Source: Halomonas sp. MCCC 1A13316
GTDB taxonomy: Bacteria > Pseudomonadota > Gammaproteobacteria > Pseudomonadales > Halomonadaceae
Length of the DNA stretch: 64,000 nucleotides
NCBI RefSeq assembly: GCF_014931605.1
Contig: NZ_CP053382.1
Span: 2,542,001 to 2,606,000 of the forward strand
Direction of reading: 5' to 3'
The notes beneath the pieces were generated by a model. That model was given only the letters and a program-made list of their open reading frames with translations, did not search any database and was not told where the DNA came from. This document shows, piece by piece, positions 1 through 8,638 of the stretch; position 1 is the first letter of the stretch, and each line of letters opens with the position of its first letter. The position numbers were made by a program, and so were the translations under genes.

Positions 1-1
1 C

Positions 2-751
2 CTGCTCAAGAAGCCCTACGTGACCGACCTGATGCGGCTCAACAAGAGCTTCATCGTGCCGCGTGCCCTGCGCGGCAAGCGCGCCATGCTGGCAGCCTAT
101 CAGAACCTCTCGAGCTATATTCGCCATTCGATCACCGAGGACAATCACTCGATCTGGATGGCTCAGCGCGAGGGACGCGCCAAGGACGGCATCGACCGTA
201 CCGATACGGCCATCATCAAGATGCTGACCATGGCCAGGCGCCAGGAGGATCGTAGCGCCCCCATCGGCGATGCCATCGCCGAGCTGCGCATGGTTCCGGT
301 GTCGATCAGCTACGAGTACGACCCCTGCGACCTGCAGAAAGCGCGCGAACTACACGCCATTCACAGCCAGGGCAGCTACGAGAAGAGCGAATTCGAGGAC
401 ATTAGCTCCATCGTGGCAGGCATCACCGGCCACAAGGGGCGCGTGGAACTGCGCTTTGGCGAGCCACTCGGTACCGGCTTCGACACCCCGGAAGCGGTGG
501 CCGCCGAGATCGACCGCCAGGTGGTCGGTGGATACCACCTCTTCCCCAGTCACTACCTGGCTTTGGAAGCGTTGGGCGATGCCCCCGAGCTGCTGGACAT
601 GAGCGAGGTCAGCGACGTCGACCGGGCACGCTTCCAGGCGCGCCTGAACGATGTGCCTGCAGAGCTGCGCGACTGGTGGCTGACCCAGTATGCCAACCCC
701 GTTCGCAACAAGGCGGCACGGCTCGCTGGCCGTGACCTGACAGCGCCGTGA
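2..751 (+). CDS. Glycerol acyltransferase family protein (5' end outside window)
   Basis: The frame is open from base 2, so the start lies to the left and only the last 249 codons are present. Visible motifs are an NKSFIVPR segment, a QREGRAKDG block and a VPVSISYEYDP strand, matching the PlsC-like 1-acyl-glycerol-3-phosphate acyltransferase fold. The HX4D catalytic motif would be upstream of the window. The family transfers acyl chains to glycerophospholipid precursors at the inner membrane; the exact substrate cannot be told here. The TGA stop overlaps the GTG start of the next gene (GTGA), which suggests translational coupling. Confidence 0.8.
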   Translation: MLKKPYVTDLMRLNKSFIVPRALRGKRAMLAAYQNLSSYIRHSITEDNHSIWMAQREGRAKDGIDRTDTAIIKMLTMARRQEDRSAPIGDAIAELRMVPVSISYEYDPCDLQKARELHAIHSQGSYEKSEFEDISSIVAGITGHKGRVELRFGEPLGTGFDTPEAVAAEIDRQVVGGYHLFPSHYLALEALGDAPELLDMSEVSDVDRARFQARLNDVPAELRDWWLTQYANPVRNKAARLAGRDLTAP

Positions 752-1923
752 ATACGCTCACTCACCAGCCACCCGACCGCGGCGCCCAGGCGCGTGAGGC
801 ACACCGGGTCACTCTGGTTGGTGCGGTGATCGACCTTGCGGTCGGCCTGCTCAAGCTCGTCACCGGCATGCTGGTTGGCTCCGCCGCCCTGATCGCGGAC
901 GGCATTCACTCCTTCTCCGACCTGGTGACGGATGCCTTCGTGCTGGCGGCAACCCACTTCGGCCGCCAGGCGCCGGACAGCGACCATCCCTATGGCCACG
1001 GCCGGATCGAGACGTTGGCCACCCTGTGGCTGGGCAGCGTGTTGATCTTCGTCGCCGGTGGCATTGCCTGGGCCAGCCTCACCCGGCTGATGGCAGGCGA
1101 GCCGATTCCCGAACCGGGGCTTTGGGCCATCGGGGTGGCCGTCATTTCCTTGATCGCCAAGGAGTGGATCTTCCGCTTCACCCTCGCCGTGGCGAAGCGC
1201 GTTCGCTCGCGCCTGCTCGAAGCCAATGCCTGGCATTCACGCTCGGATGCGCTCTCTACCGGCGTGGTGCTGGTCGGCCTGGTGGCCGCCCAGTTCGGCG
1301 CAGGCTGGGTCGATGCCGTGGCAGCCATCATCGTCGGCGTCATGGTCGGCCAAGTGGGCTGGCGGCTGTTGTGGGAATCTGGCCGGGAATTGATCGATAC
1401 CGCCCTGCCGGAAAGCGACCAGGAGCAGATGAAGGTCATCGCGGAAGCGGTACCCGGCGTGGACAGCGTTCACGACCTGCGTACCCGCTCGGTGGGCAGC
1501 CATGTGGTGCTCGACCTGCATATCGTGGTGCCGCCGCGCCTGACCGTTTCCGAGGCCCACGAGATCGGCAATGCGGTGAGCCGGCAGCTACGCAACGCCT
1601 ACCCTGAACTGGCCGACGTGACCTTCCATATCGACCCGGAAGACGACTCCGAGCAGATCGAACACAGCCTGCGCCCCGGCCTGCCCCTGCGTCAGGACGT
1701 GGAGAACATGCTCGACGAGGCCTGGCAGGATTGCCCCGTGTGGCAGGACCGTGTTGCCCTCGACCTGCACTATCTCGCGGAACAGATCGATATCTCGGTC
1801 TACGTACACGAGTTACCACCCCAGCAGAGCCTGGAAGACGCCGCCCGTGAATTGCGCGAGGCCGCCCAGGAGCTGGCCTGGGTGGGCAGACTGCGAGTAT
1901 GGCAAGGGCCGGGTAAGGGGTAG
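748..1923 (+). CDS. Cation diffusion facilitator (CDF) family metal transporter
   Basis: A 391-residue CDF exporter of divalent metals. The N-terminal ~210 residues hold the transmembrane domain. An HSFSDLVTD segment in TM2 (DxxxD) and HSRSD in TM5 (HxxxD) reproduce the four-residue DDHD metal site of the YiiP/FieF type, consistent with Zn or Fe. The cytoplasmic ZT-dimer domain follows at about 215-300. An additional ~85-residue C-terminal region beyond it makes the protein about 90 residues longer than E. coli YiiP; it looks like a second ferredoxin-like regulatory unit (inference). The GTG start sits in a GTGA overlap with the preceding acyltransferase, so the two are probably co-translated. 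Confidence 0.9.
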   Translation: MNTLTHQPPDRGAQAREAHRVTLVGAVIDLAVGLLKLVTGMLVGSAALIADGIHSFSDLVTDAFVLAATHFGRQAPDSDHPYGHGRIETLATLWLGSVLIFVAGGIAWASLTRLMAGEPIPEPGLWAIGVAVISLIAKEWIFRFTLAVAKRVRSRLLEANAWHSRSDALSTGVVLVGLVAAQFGAGWVDAVAAIIVGVMVGQVGWRLLWESGRELIDTALPESDQEQMKVIAEAVPGVDSVHDLRTRSVGSHVVLDLHIVVPPRLTVSEAHEIGNAVSRQLRNAYPELADVTFHIDPEDDSEQIEHSLRPGLPLRQDVENMLDEAWQDCPVWQDRVALDLHYLAEQIDISVYVHELPPQQSLEDAARELREAAQELAWVGRLRVWQGPGKG

Positions 1924-1953
1924 GTCAGTGGCGTTGTCATGACCTATGAGCTC

Positions 1954-3690
1954 TTAACGCGCAGTCCAGGCGGGGACTCTTTCGCGAGGATGCATTTCAG
2001 CTATTTCATTGGCTGAGTCCCCTTCTTCCGGTCGGTCGATGTCCCGATAAGTCATGAACCGATACCCGCCGCTGCTCTGGTTGGGTTGGCGGTTGCGATA
2101 GGCCATTTCTTCCGGCTGCTTGTCATGCAACCCGTAGGCGAATAACAAATCGATGGGCTCGAGGAGTTCAGGAGGGGACTCTTCACGAGTCCATCGATGC
2201 CAGTTTTCTGCCAGGACGAGGTTTTCGCGCAGCACGGCTCGGGCATGCCGCCGCGTGTTGCTGTCGGGCGAGTTGAAACGACTGCGTATGTGCTGAGCTT
2301 CGCTGTCGACCTGCTCCAGCCATCCCCATTTTGCCTTCAAGTCGGCGAGCCCCGCATCGATGTCGGCCCGCTCTGCTTCTTCCCGTTCCCATTGGTCTGA
2401 ATCCATGGTGAGAGAAGAAGTCACCGCCCCCAGCGTGTGGTTGTAATAACGGTTGGGTAGCGCATCCTCTCGATTCTCAAGTATGGCCAAGGCTTCGCGA
2501 TAATCGCGATAGCGCAGAGCCAACCAGGCCAGGTAAATCAGCGTATGGAAGCGAAAGCTCTCCACTGTCGGGCTTCGGTGGCCCGATGTCTCCCGCCGGT
2601 AATGGAGGGCCATCGCCATCAACGAGTAGCCTTCTATCCGGTCGTTCAGCTCGAAAAGCTGCGCTGTCATGGCATCCTTTTCACGCAGTCTTTCTAACGA
2701 GGGAAAGGGAACTCCTGCTCGCGTTGCCTGGCGATACATGCGGTGTAATGTAGCCCGAGATAGCTCGGCACTGTTCTTCTGCTCATCGGAAACCAGACCG
2801 CCGCCGATGTCTTCGCTGATGCCTGGGCAGAGCTCTTCGCGCCAGTTGGCGTTATGTCCACCCAAGGGGCGGCAGCGACGATAGAAACGTCGCTCATGAG
2901 CGGCAATCAAATGCAGGGCACACTGGCAACCCGAATGCAGGGCGCCGCCATCGTCGAGCACCGGCATGAGCGGATGAAACCAGTCGAGCGGCCCCATCTC
3001 TGCGTGGGTACGGTCCACACAGTCGAGAAGCCCAACGAAGCCTACCGTGACTTCGGCGCCCTCATAGCGATAGGCCTCTCCATCGCGCTCGCATACGTCG
3101 TCCAGCAATTCGCGCACAAAGGCCTTGGCCAAGGCGGCACCGAAGTCGAAGCCAAAGACGGATACCCGAATCCGTGAAAGCGGTAGCTGACTGCTTCGCT
3201 GCACATCACTCACGCTGCTTTTAAAGTCTTGTATCGCTGCGGATTGACGGGTATGGGATCCGCTCATCAGCAGATTGGCGGCCAGGGAACTGTCACGAAT
3301 GGGTGCGAAGGCCTCCGCCCCGGTGCGCACAACGGAATTGCGTGCCTGCTTGAGCCAGTTCCAAGGTTGGGTGATGTCTTTCTTGAATGAATTGCCGAAC
3401 ACTTCCCACCAGCGACCGTTATGGTTTCCCGATGCGGCATCCTTGGCTGCCTCGGTCACACTACTACGCAACTGGCCATCCCGAGTTGCTTCCCCTTCGC
3501 TGGGAATGCGGTGGGCCGCGCCTACTAGGCTCTCCGAGAGACTGGCTTCGAAAGGGGTACCGAGACCCGAATAGTAGTGTTTCCTGAAAGCAATGCTCAG
3601 CTCGTCATCTTCACGCCAGAAGTGAGCCAAAAACATTCTTCCGATGTTGCTGGTTCTGCTTTTTATTATATCCTGTTCAAGGTTTCGCTC
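1954..3690 (-). pseudogene. DUF2235/Tle1-like type VI effector, 3' part of IS-interrupted gene
   Basis: This is the downstream 577 codons of a DUF2235 (Tle1-like alpha/beta hydrolase) gene cut by an IS30-family element. Open translation continues into the IS to an ATG at 3744, but those ~18 residues are IS-derived. Recognisable family segments are SNIGRMF, YYSGLGTPF, a nucleophile-elbow region VFGFDFGAAL (Asp codon near 3146), GLLDCVDRTH and HLIAAHERRF. The elbow reads G-F-D-F-G rather than GxSxG. Tle1 proteins are phospholipases delivered by type VI secretion. Joining this part to the 129-bp 5' part at 4789-4917 gives one 620-residue frame. As it stands the effector is probably not made intact. 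Confidence 0.87.
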
Positions 3691-3717
3691 GGCGGTCTCA
3701 ATGACGAAGTGCAACAC
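3691..3717 (+). repeat. Left terminal inverted repeat of IS30-family element
   Basis: 27 bp beginning GGCGGTCTCAA and ending GTGCAACAC; matches the right end in 22 of 27 positions. Confidence 0.88.
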
Positions 3718-3742
3718 CTGACCCATCAGGTATCGTGTTGCC

Positions 3743-4762
3743 ATGCCTCATTGCTATCGCCACCTCACTGCTGAAGACCGAGCCGCCATCATGATGATGC
3801 GAACCACCCACTCGATCCGGGCCATCGCCGCTCACTTGGGGCGCGCGCCAAGTACCGTGTCACGGGAGCTTGCTCGCCATACGGTCGATGCCAGCAGAGG
3901 CTACGATGCCAGCCTGGCAGGCTATAGAGCTCGGTTGGCGCGTCACCGGCCACGTCAGCAACCAAAGCTGCATCCCGGCAGCGAGCTATTCGATTTAGTC
4001 GCCTATCTGCTGCGCCAGTACTGGTCACCGCAGCAGATCGCCAGCACACTGTCACTCATGTTTCCTGATGATAATCGCCGCCAGGTCTCCCACGAGACCA
4101 TCTACAACGCGCTCTATGTGATGCCCCGAGGCTCTCTCAAGAAAGAGCTCATCGCCTGCTTGCGGCAGGGCAACGGCAAGCGTCGGCCGCGCAGCCGGGG
4201 TAAAGACCGGCGTGGCCAGATCCCGGACCTGGTTAGCATTCATATGCGGCCGCCCGAGATCGAAGACCGCCTGATGCCCGGCCACTGGGAAGGTGACCTG
4301 ATCATGGGAGCCAACAACCGATCCGCTGTCGGCACGCTGGTGGAGCGCACCACGCGCCTGGTGATACTGGCCAAACTGGACGGCACGACGGCCACCGCCG
4401 CTGCCATCGGGTTCAGCGACAAGCTGAACGAGGTCCCACGCGCCTTGCGGCTCTCCATGACCTACGACCAGGGCAGGGAGATGATGCAGCATGCCGAGAT
4501 CACACAACGGACCGGGACGGCCATCTATTTCGCCGATCCCCATAGCCCGTGGCAACGAGGCTCTAACGAAAATACCAACGGTTTGTTGCGGCAGTACCTG
4601 CCGAAGGGCACGGACCTGTCGGTCTATAGCCAGGAAGAGCTCGATGCCATTGCGGATTCCTTGAACACACGACCGCGCAAGACATTGGACTGGCGAACGC
4701 CTCTGGAAGTCTATTCCGAGGTGCTCAAGAAATCGGTCGCTGGACCGGGCACCCTTCAATAG
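3743..4762 (+). CDS. IS30-family transposase
   Basis: A 339-residue transposase. The N-terminal helix-turn-helix region (HLTAEDRAAI ... SIRAIAAHLGRAPSTVSREL) binds the IS ends. The DDE catalytic core shows HWEGDLIMG (first Asp), TYDQGREM (second Asp) and NENTNGLLRQYLPKG (Glu), the typical IS30 signature. Length is normal for the family and the frame is intact, so the element may be active. The stop codon abuts the right inverted repeat. The ATG at 3743 lies 26 bp inside the left repeat. Confidence 0.95.
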   Translation: MPHCYRHLTAEDRAAIMMMRTTHSIRAIAAHLGRAPSTVSRELARHTVDASRGYDASLAGYRARLARHRPRQQPKLHPGSELFDLVAYLLRQYWSPQQIASTLSLMFPDDNRRQVSHETIYNALYVMPRGSLKKELIACLRQGNGKRRPRSRGKDRRGQIPDLVSIHMRPPEIEDRLMPGHWEGDLIMGANNRSAVGTLVERTTRLVILAKLDGTTATAAAIGFSDKLNEVPRALRLSMTYDQGREMMQHAEITQRTGTAIYFADPHSPWQRGSNENTNGLLRQYLPKGTDLSVYSQEELDAIADSLNTRPRKTLDWRTPLEVYSEVLKKSVAGPGTLQ

Positions 4763-4788
4763 TGTTGCGCTTGGAACTTGAGACCGCC
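4762..4788 (-). repeat. Right terminal inverted repeat of IS30-family element
   Basis: Reverse complement begins GGCGGTCTCAAG and ends GCGCAACAC, pairing with 3691-3717 over 27 bp with five mismatches. The outer base 4788 is followed by the CTC target duplicate. Confidence 0.88.
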
Positions 4789-4917
4789 CTCTATTCCATC
4801 GAAGAAAAAACCAATCTCTAGTTTCTTTCGGCAATCTACCCCTTGAACCAAAGCTGCTCCATCACTAACCCGCAAATTAATAGCCTGGATGCATGAGAGG
4901 TCGTGTTGATTGATCAC
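4789..4917 (-). pseudogene. DUF2235/Tle1-like effector, 5' part of IS-interrupted gene
   Basis: A GTG at 4917-4915 overlaps the TGA of the upstream DUF3304 gene (GTGA). It opens a 43-codon frame ending LEIGFFFDGIE, the family's FFDGTGNN-type first strand, at the IS boundary. Read into the IS the frame stops after about ten further codons, at 4756. The joined product would read FFFDGIERNLEQDI, continuous with the 3' part at 1954-3690. This reconnection identifies the true start of the effector gene and places it last in the vgrG module. Confidence 0.85.
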
Positions 4918-5366
4918 TTACCAAACTCCTCACGATACTGATCAAGCTTTGGAGATCTGATCTCTGAACTCCAGACGAGATCAACCTTGTTACCCGGCAG
5001 GAAATGTACATGCAGATACTGGTCACCTCGGGTATGCTCTGGCATGGGCAAATTAATACTATGACGTTCTTCTACTATGCCTTGACGTTGCTGCTCTCCG
5101 GTCATGCTGAGTATCCAACTCACCTCAGCACTATCGCCTTTGAATGACCAACAACAGGTAGTACCGCCATTACCTCCCCAGTTACCGTTCACCCAGTAGC
5201 TAAAAATGGGCCGGTCCGTATGGTTATACCCAGCCAGCCTTCCACTGGCTGATTTCTGAAAAAGTGCTTGCCAGGCCAAGGCAAGCACTACCAAACCAAC
5301 CATAACGACCTGCATCCATATCGGAATCAGGCGAAAAAATCGATTCATGGCCCAATTAGCGAGCAT
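4914..5366 (-). CDS. DUF3304 domain protein, probable immunity protein of the DUF2235 effector
   Basis: About 150 residues. An N-terminal transmembrane helix (residues ~10-30, rich in V/L/A) precedes a domain with GYNHTDRPIFSYWVNG, GGTTCCW and LHVHFLPGNKVDLVW, characteristic of DUF3304. The start at 5366 is preferred because GGAG lies 6 nt upstream; an alternative ATG is at 5348. It overlaps the DUF4123 gene by 11 bp and the effector start by 4 bp. Lying between adaptor and effector genes, an anchored DUF3304 protein plausibly protects the cell against the lipase (inference from gene order). It is intact although the effector is broken. Confidence 0.75.
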   Translation of the reverse strand: MLANWAMNRFFRLIPIWMQVVMVGLVVLALAWQALFQKSASGRLAGYNHTDRPIFSYWVNGNWGGNGGTTCCWSFKGDSAEVSWILSMTGEQQRQGIVEERHSINLPMPEHTRGDQYLHVHFLPGNKVDLVWSSEIRSPKLDQYREEFGK

Positions 5367-6216
5367 CGGCTTCTCCATACTTGGCTTCGAGCAGTTCCAA
5401 CAGCGTCTTTTCACCCAAGGAAGCTTGCTGCAACAAGACCTGCATTTCTTCCGATTGCCAGGCTTCTTCCCCCTGGCTCAATTGAAGGTAGACGTAGGTG
5501 CGCCGATCCGAGCCACGCAACAGCCCCCGCCTATCGGCACCCTCCAGAGCCCTTGCTACCAGGCGGGGACGCTCGCAGTTGCAAACATGCAGGAACAGGT
5601 CAGGAGCGCTTTCGACCAGCACAGCCGTAAGCCCCATGACTTCCGTATCACCATGCAACGCTGCCCATAGGTCGTCGTCGACTTTCAAATGCCAGTTTCC
5701 TGAAGGCTTGCGTTGTTCTAAACCCGGCAAAGCTACCCATTCGTTTCCATTGGCTCGATACCACCAGCGCTCGATGCCACCGAACAGCGCCTCACGGCAC
5801 TCTTCCGGCGCCTCGGCGTGCAGCCGCTCGATCAGCTCCGCCATATAGAAACGCAGCAGGGAACGGTTACCTGACTGATTCTCGACCACCATGGCATGAG
5901 CCAGTTGAGCTGCCAGAAGCTGCCCTTCGAGTCTGCTCTCGATCCAGGCATGAAGTGCACAAGAGAGCGAGTCGAGGTGCTGCCACGAACTGAGGCACGC
6001 ATCGCTGACTTCGAGTAACCAGGGTCCTTCTCGCTTGAGATGGGGTTGGGTGTCGTCATCGATCAACGCCCAGAAGGGGCTATCGCTACCGAAACTATCG
6101 AACAACTCGGTACGTGCCGCCGGAACGAGAGTGGCCATTTCGATCACAGCGTAGCGCCTTATCCCGCTGGGCAGAGCGGCCTCCCGCCATGCATCGGGTA
6201 TCAGGTCACCGTTCAT
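5356..6216 (-). CDS. DUF4123 domain protein, type VI effector adaptor/chaperone
   Basis: A 286-residue protein of the DUF4123 (Tap/TEC) family, which loads cargo effectors onto VgrG. Visible features are the N-terminal alpha/beta segment YAVIEMATLVPAART, a central SPFWALIDDD, and WLLEVSD followed by a long helical C-terminus. The ATG at 6216 overlaps the vgrG stop (ATGA), which fixes the start; the frame opens further upstream inside vgrG but without need. Order vgrG, adaptor, immunity, effector is usual for Tle modules. Confidence 0.85.
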   Translation of the reverse strand: MNGDLIPDAWREAALPSGIRRYAVIEMATLVPAARTELFDSFGSDSPFWALIDDDTQPHLKREGPWLLEVSDACLSSWQHLDSLSCALHAWIESRLEGQLLAAQLAHAMVVENQSGNRSLLRFYMAELIERLHAEAPEECREALFGGIERWWYRANGNEWVALPGLEQRKPSGNWHLKVDDDLWAALHGDTEVMGLTAVLVESAPDLFLHVCNCERPRLVARALEGADRRGLLRGSDRRTYVYLQLSQGEEAWQSEEMQVLLQQASLGEKTLLELLEAKYGEADAR

Positions 6217-8363
6217 GGACTGTTCTCCGGCACGGCGTATTGGCCCTCCGCGATGGCCTTTTGCCAGCACTCTTCGCACACCTCCGGTACTCTCAGGCGA
6301 GTGGTACGCAATGGGTCGTGCGTAATGGCTTCAATCTGGTCGTGCCCCTCCGGCACCGCCCTCCCCGGCAGCAATGGCACCTCAGTCGCCTGTCCGGTGC
6401 CCGAGCCGGGACTGCCGCCGGCGTTGACCTTCACCGTGGGCCCGACGAGGGTCACGCCGCTGGCGTCGAGCTTGAGGAAGCTGCCACCGGCGTTCAGCGT
6501 CAGCTCGCTGCCGGCTTCGAGAACGACCTTGTGGCCGGCCTTGATGTGCAGTTCGCGGCCACTCTCGCTGAGCCAGGCCTGGCCGGCCTTGACGTGCAGC
6601 GTACCCTGCACCGTGAGGTGCTGGTTGCCGTCGGTCTGCTCGTGCCGGTTGCCGCGCACGGTGTGGTGTTCGTCGCCGTCGATCTCGCCGATGCGGTCGT
6701 GATGCACGCTGAGGAAGCTGTCGTTGCCGATCTCTTCGGTGCGGTCGTTGTTGGTGAGCAGTTCCAGGTCCTTCTGGGCGTGGAGCCAGATTTGCTCTTC
6801 GTCGGCCTGGTCTTCGAAGCGAAGTTCATTGAACCCTTCGCCCTGGTGACTCTGGGTGCGGATGACGGTGCGGGTCTTGTGCGCCGGCAGTTCGTAGGGC
6901 GAGGTGTTGACGGCGTGGTAGGTGCGCCCGGTGATCAGCGGCTGATCGGGGTCGCCCTCCAGGTAGCTGACCACCACCTCATGCCCGATCCGCGGGATGG
7001 CGATACTGCCGTAGCCACCGCCGGCCCAGCCCTGGCTGACGCGCACCCAGGCACTGGGCGCTCTTCCAGCGGCTTCGCCTTCAGCCCCGGCGGTATTGGG
7101 CTCGGCGTAGCGGTCCCAGGGGAACTGCACCTTGACCCGGCCGTGTTCGTCGCAGTAGATCTCTTCGCCTTCGGGGCCGACGACGAAGGCGATCTGCGGG
7201 CCGTCGACACGGGGCTTGGGGTTGGGCTCGGGGCGCCAGGCGCGGTCGGCGGGGGTGAGGACCAGGGTGTTGTCGAACTTGGTCATTTGCCCCAACCCCG
7301 CCGCGTCACCCTGGGTGACACCATCTTCCTCAAGGGCCTGGGGCTGGCTGCCGTTGTGGGTGACCTTGATGACTTGCCAGTCGCGGTTGAGCTCGTCGAG
7401 ATCGTGGTCGGTGAGGGTGAAGCGCGTGCCCGGGGCGAGCTCGGGCAGGTCGCTTTCGGCGCTACAGGTCAGGGCGTCGTTGCGCAGGTGCTCGAGGCGA
7501 ATGCGGGTGAAGGCCTCGCCGGAGGCGTCGGCCTTGTAGCGGCCGGGGTAGTCGTAATGTTCGTAGTCGTCTCTTTGCGCATGCGCTTCCAGGCCCTCCG
7601 CGGCGTGTTCGTGAAGCTGCGCATAGGCGGGGTTCTTGAACGAGTAGTCCTTGAGCGTGACCGAGGCCGGGGCGACCCGGGCGAGCTGCTGGAGCTTGCG
7701 CACGTGGCGCTTGGGCGGGGTGCCGCCGGCCCGGCCGTGGTAGGTACGCTCGCCCAGGTGGGCCAGCGCCTGGGGCGCGTCGGCGAACACCAGGCGGTGG
7801 GCGGCGCTGGGTGTCTCGCCGCCCGTCTCGAAGCCTATCTCGAAAAACTCGTGAAAGTAGAACAGTCCCTCTTCGGCGGCCAGGCGCTGGATGAAGTCGA
7901 GGTCACTCTCACGGTACTGGGTCAGGTACTCCCGCTCGGCCGGTTCGCGGGTGGCGGCGAAGGCGACGTCGGTGAGGCTGCGTTCGTCGCATAGGGTGTT
8001 GAGCACGGTGAGCGGCGAGACCTGCTGGAAGATGCGCGAGTTGTGGCGCAGGCCGAGACGCCAGAGCGCCGGGCGGGCGACCAGCGAGTACATGGTGCGC
8101 CGGTGGCCGCGGTCGCCGCGACCGAACTCGCTGACGATGGCGTTGACCCGGCGCAGCACCTCGCCGTCCTGCCAGACGGTCAGGGTCACCGGGCGGTCGA
8201 GCAGCGTGCTGGCGGAGAGACTGCCGTCGCGGCTGGCGAAACGCACCGTGAGGGTGAAGGGCGCGGAGAGCGCCTCCTCCAGGGAGAAGTCGACCACCGC
8301 CAAGTCGGCCGCTCCGGCTCCGGCGAGCTCGAGGGTGAATTGCAATCCAGTTGCGTCGGCCAT
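6213..8363 (-). CDS. vgrG: VgrG, type VI secretion tip protein
   Basis: About 716 residues, the trimeric spike of the type VI system. The gp27-like base (LQFTLELAG ... YLTQYRESDLDFIQRLAAEEGLFYFHEF) is followed by the gp5-like OB domain (GRVKVQFPWDRYAE, WVRVSQGWAG, IPRIGHEVVVSYLEGDPDQPLITG). A repetitive beta-helix needle comes next (NDRTEEIGNDSFLSVHHD ... LTVQGTLHVKAG). A ~70-residue tail containing CEECW follows the needle and may contact the adaptor. The ATG at 8363 has GAAGGA 8 nt upstream; an ATG at 8369 is too close to it. No other type VI structural genes are in the window, so this is an orphan vgrG island. Confidence 0.95.
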   Translation of the reverse strand: MADATGLQFTLELAGAGAADLAVVDFSLEEALSAPFTLTVRFASRDGSLSASTLLDRPVTLTVWQDGEVLRRVNAIVSEFGRGDRGHRRTMYSLVARPALWRLGLRHNSRIFQQVSPLTVLNTLCDERSLTDVAFAATREPAEREYLTQYRESDLDFIQRLAAEEGLFYFHEFFEIGFETGGETPSAAHRLVFADAPQALAHLGERTYHGRAGGTPPKRHVRKLQQLARVAPASVTLKDYSFKNPAYAQLHEHAAEGLEAHAQRDDYEHYDYPGRYKADASGEAFTRIRLEHLRNDALTCSAESDLPELAPGTRFTLTDHDLDELNRDWQVIKVTHNGSQPQALEEDGVTQGDAAGLGQMTKFDNTLVLTPADRAWRPEPNPKPRVDGPQIAFVVGPEGEEIYCDEHGRVKVQFPWDRYAEPNTAGAEGEAAGRAPSAWVRVSQGWAGGGYGSIAIPRIGHEVVVSYLEGDPDQPLITGRTYHAVNTSPYELPAHKTRTVIRTQSHQGEGFNELRFEDQADEEQIWLHAQKDLELLTNNDRTEEIGNDSFLSVHHDRIGEIDGDEHHTVRGNRHEQTDGNQHLTVQGTLHVKAGQAWLSESGRELHIKAGHKVVLEAGSELTLNAGGSFLKLDASGVTLVGPTVKVNAGGSPGSGTGQATEVPLLPGRAVPEGHDQIEAITHDPLRTTRLRVPEVCEECWQKAIAEGQYAVPENSP

Positions 8364-8638
8364 GGGCATGTTCCTTCAAGTCACCTGCTGAATGCGCTGG
8401 AGAAATACGCAAGGTTACGCAAGCGAAGCGCTGGAACAAGACGAACAGGGCACAAAGCGTTTTTGGCTGACGCAAGATGTCGGCAATATCTTACAAAACT
8501 CGACTGTAGCGACACATACTTCTTGCTGAGACAGGCCACTTGAGGCGCTGTAAGAAAGCCATGCCTATCGTGTTGGCGTTATCACTCCTCTATACTCGCC
8601 TAACAGCTTACATTCGCTAACATGCTTTGGCGCGCACG

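Larger units (their letters stand above)
3691..4788 (+). mobile_element. IS30-family insertion sequence, complete, 1098 bp
   Basis: The element is bounded by imperfect 27-bp inverted repeats (22 of 27 match), each starting GGCGGTCTCAA and ending GCAACAC. A 3-bp direct repeat CTC flanks it (3688-3690 and 4789-4791), the duplication size expected for IS30 elements. It encodes one full-length transposase and looks intact. It sits inside the DUF2235 effector gene in the opposite orientation; removing the element plus one CTC restores that frame exactly. Confidence 0.93.

Noticed and set aside
6114..7994. 626-codon open frame on the plus strand across vgrG
   Set aside because: Antisense shadow of a high-GC gene; vgrG on the minus strand is fully supported by family motifs.
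8573..8596. TTGGCG ... TATACT as a lapG promoter
   Set aside because: Spacer is only 12 bp, too short for sigma-70.
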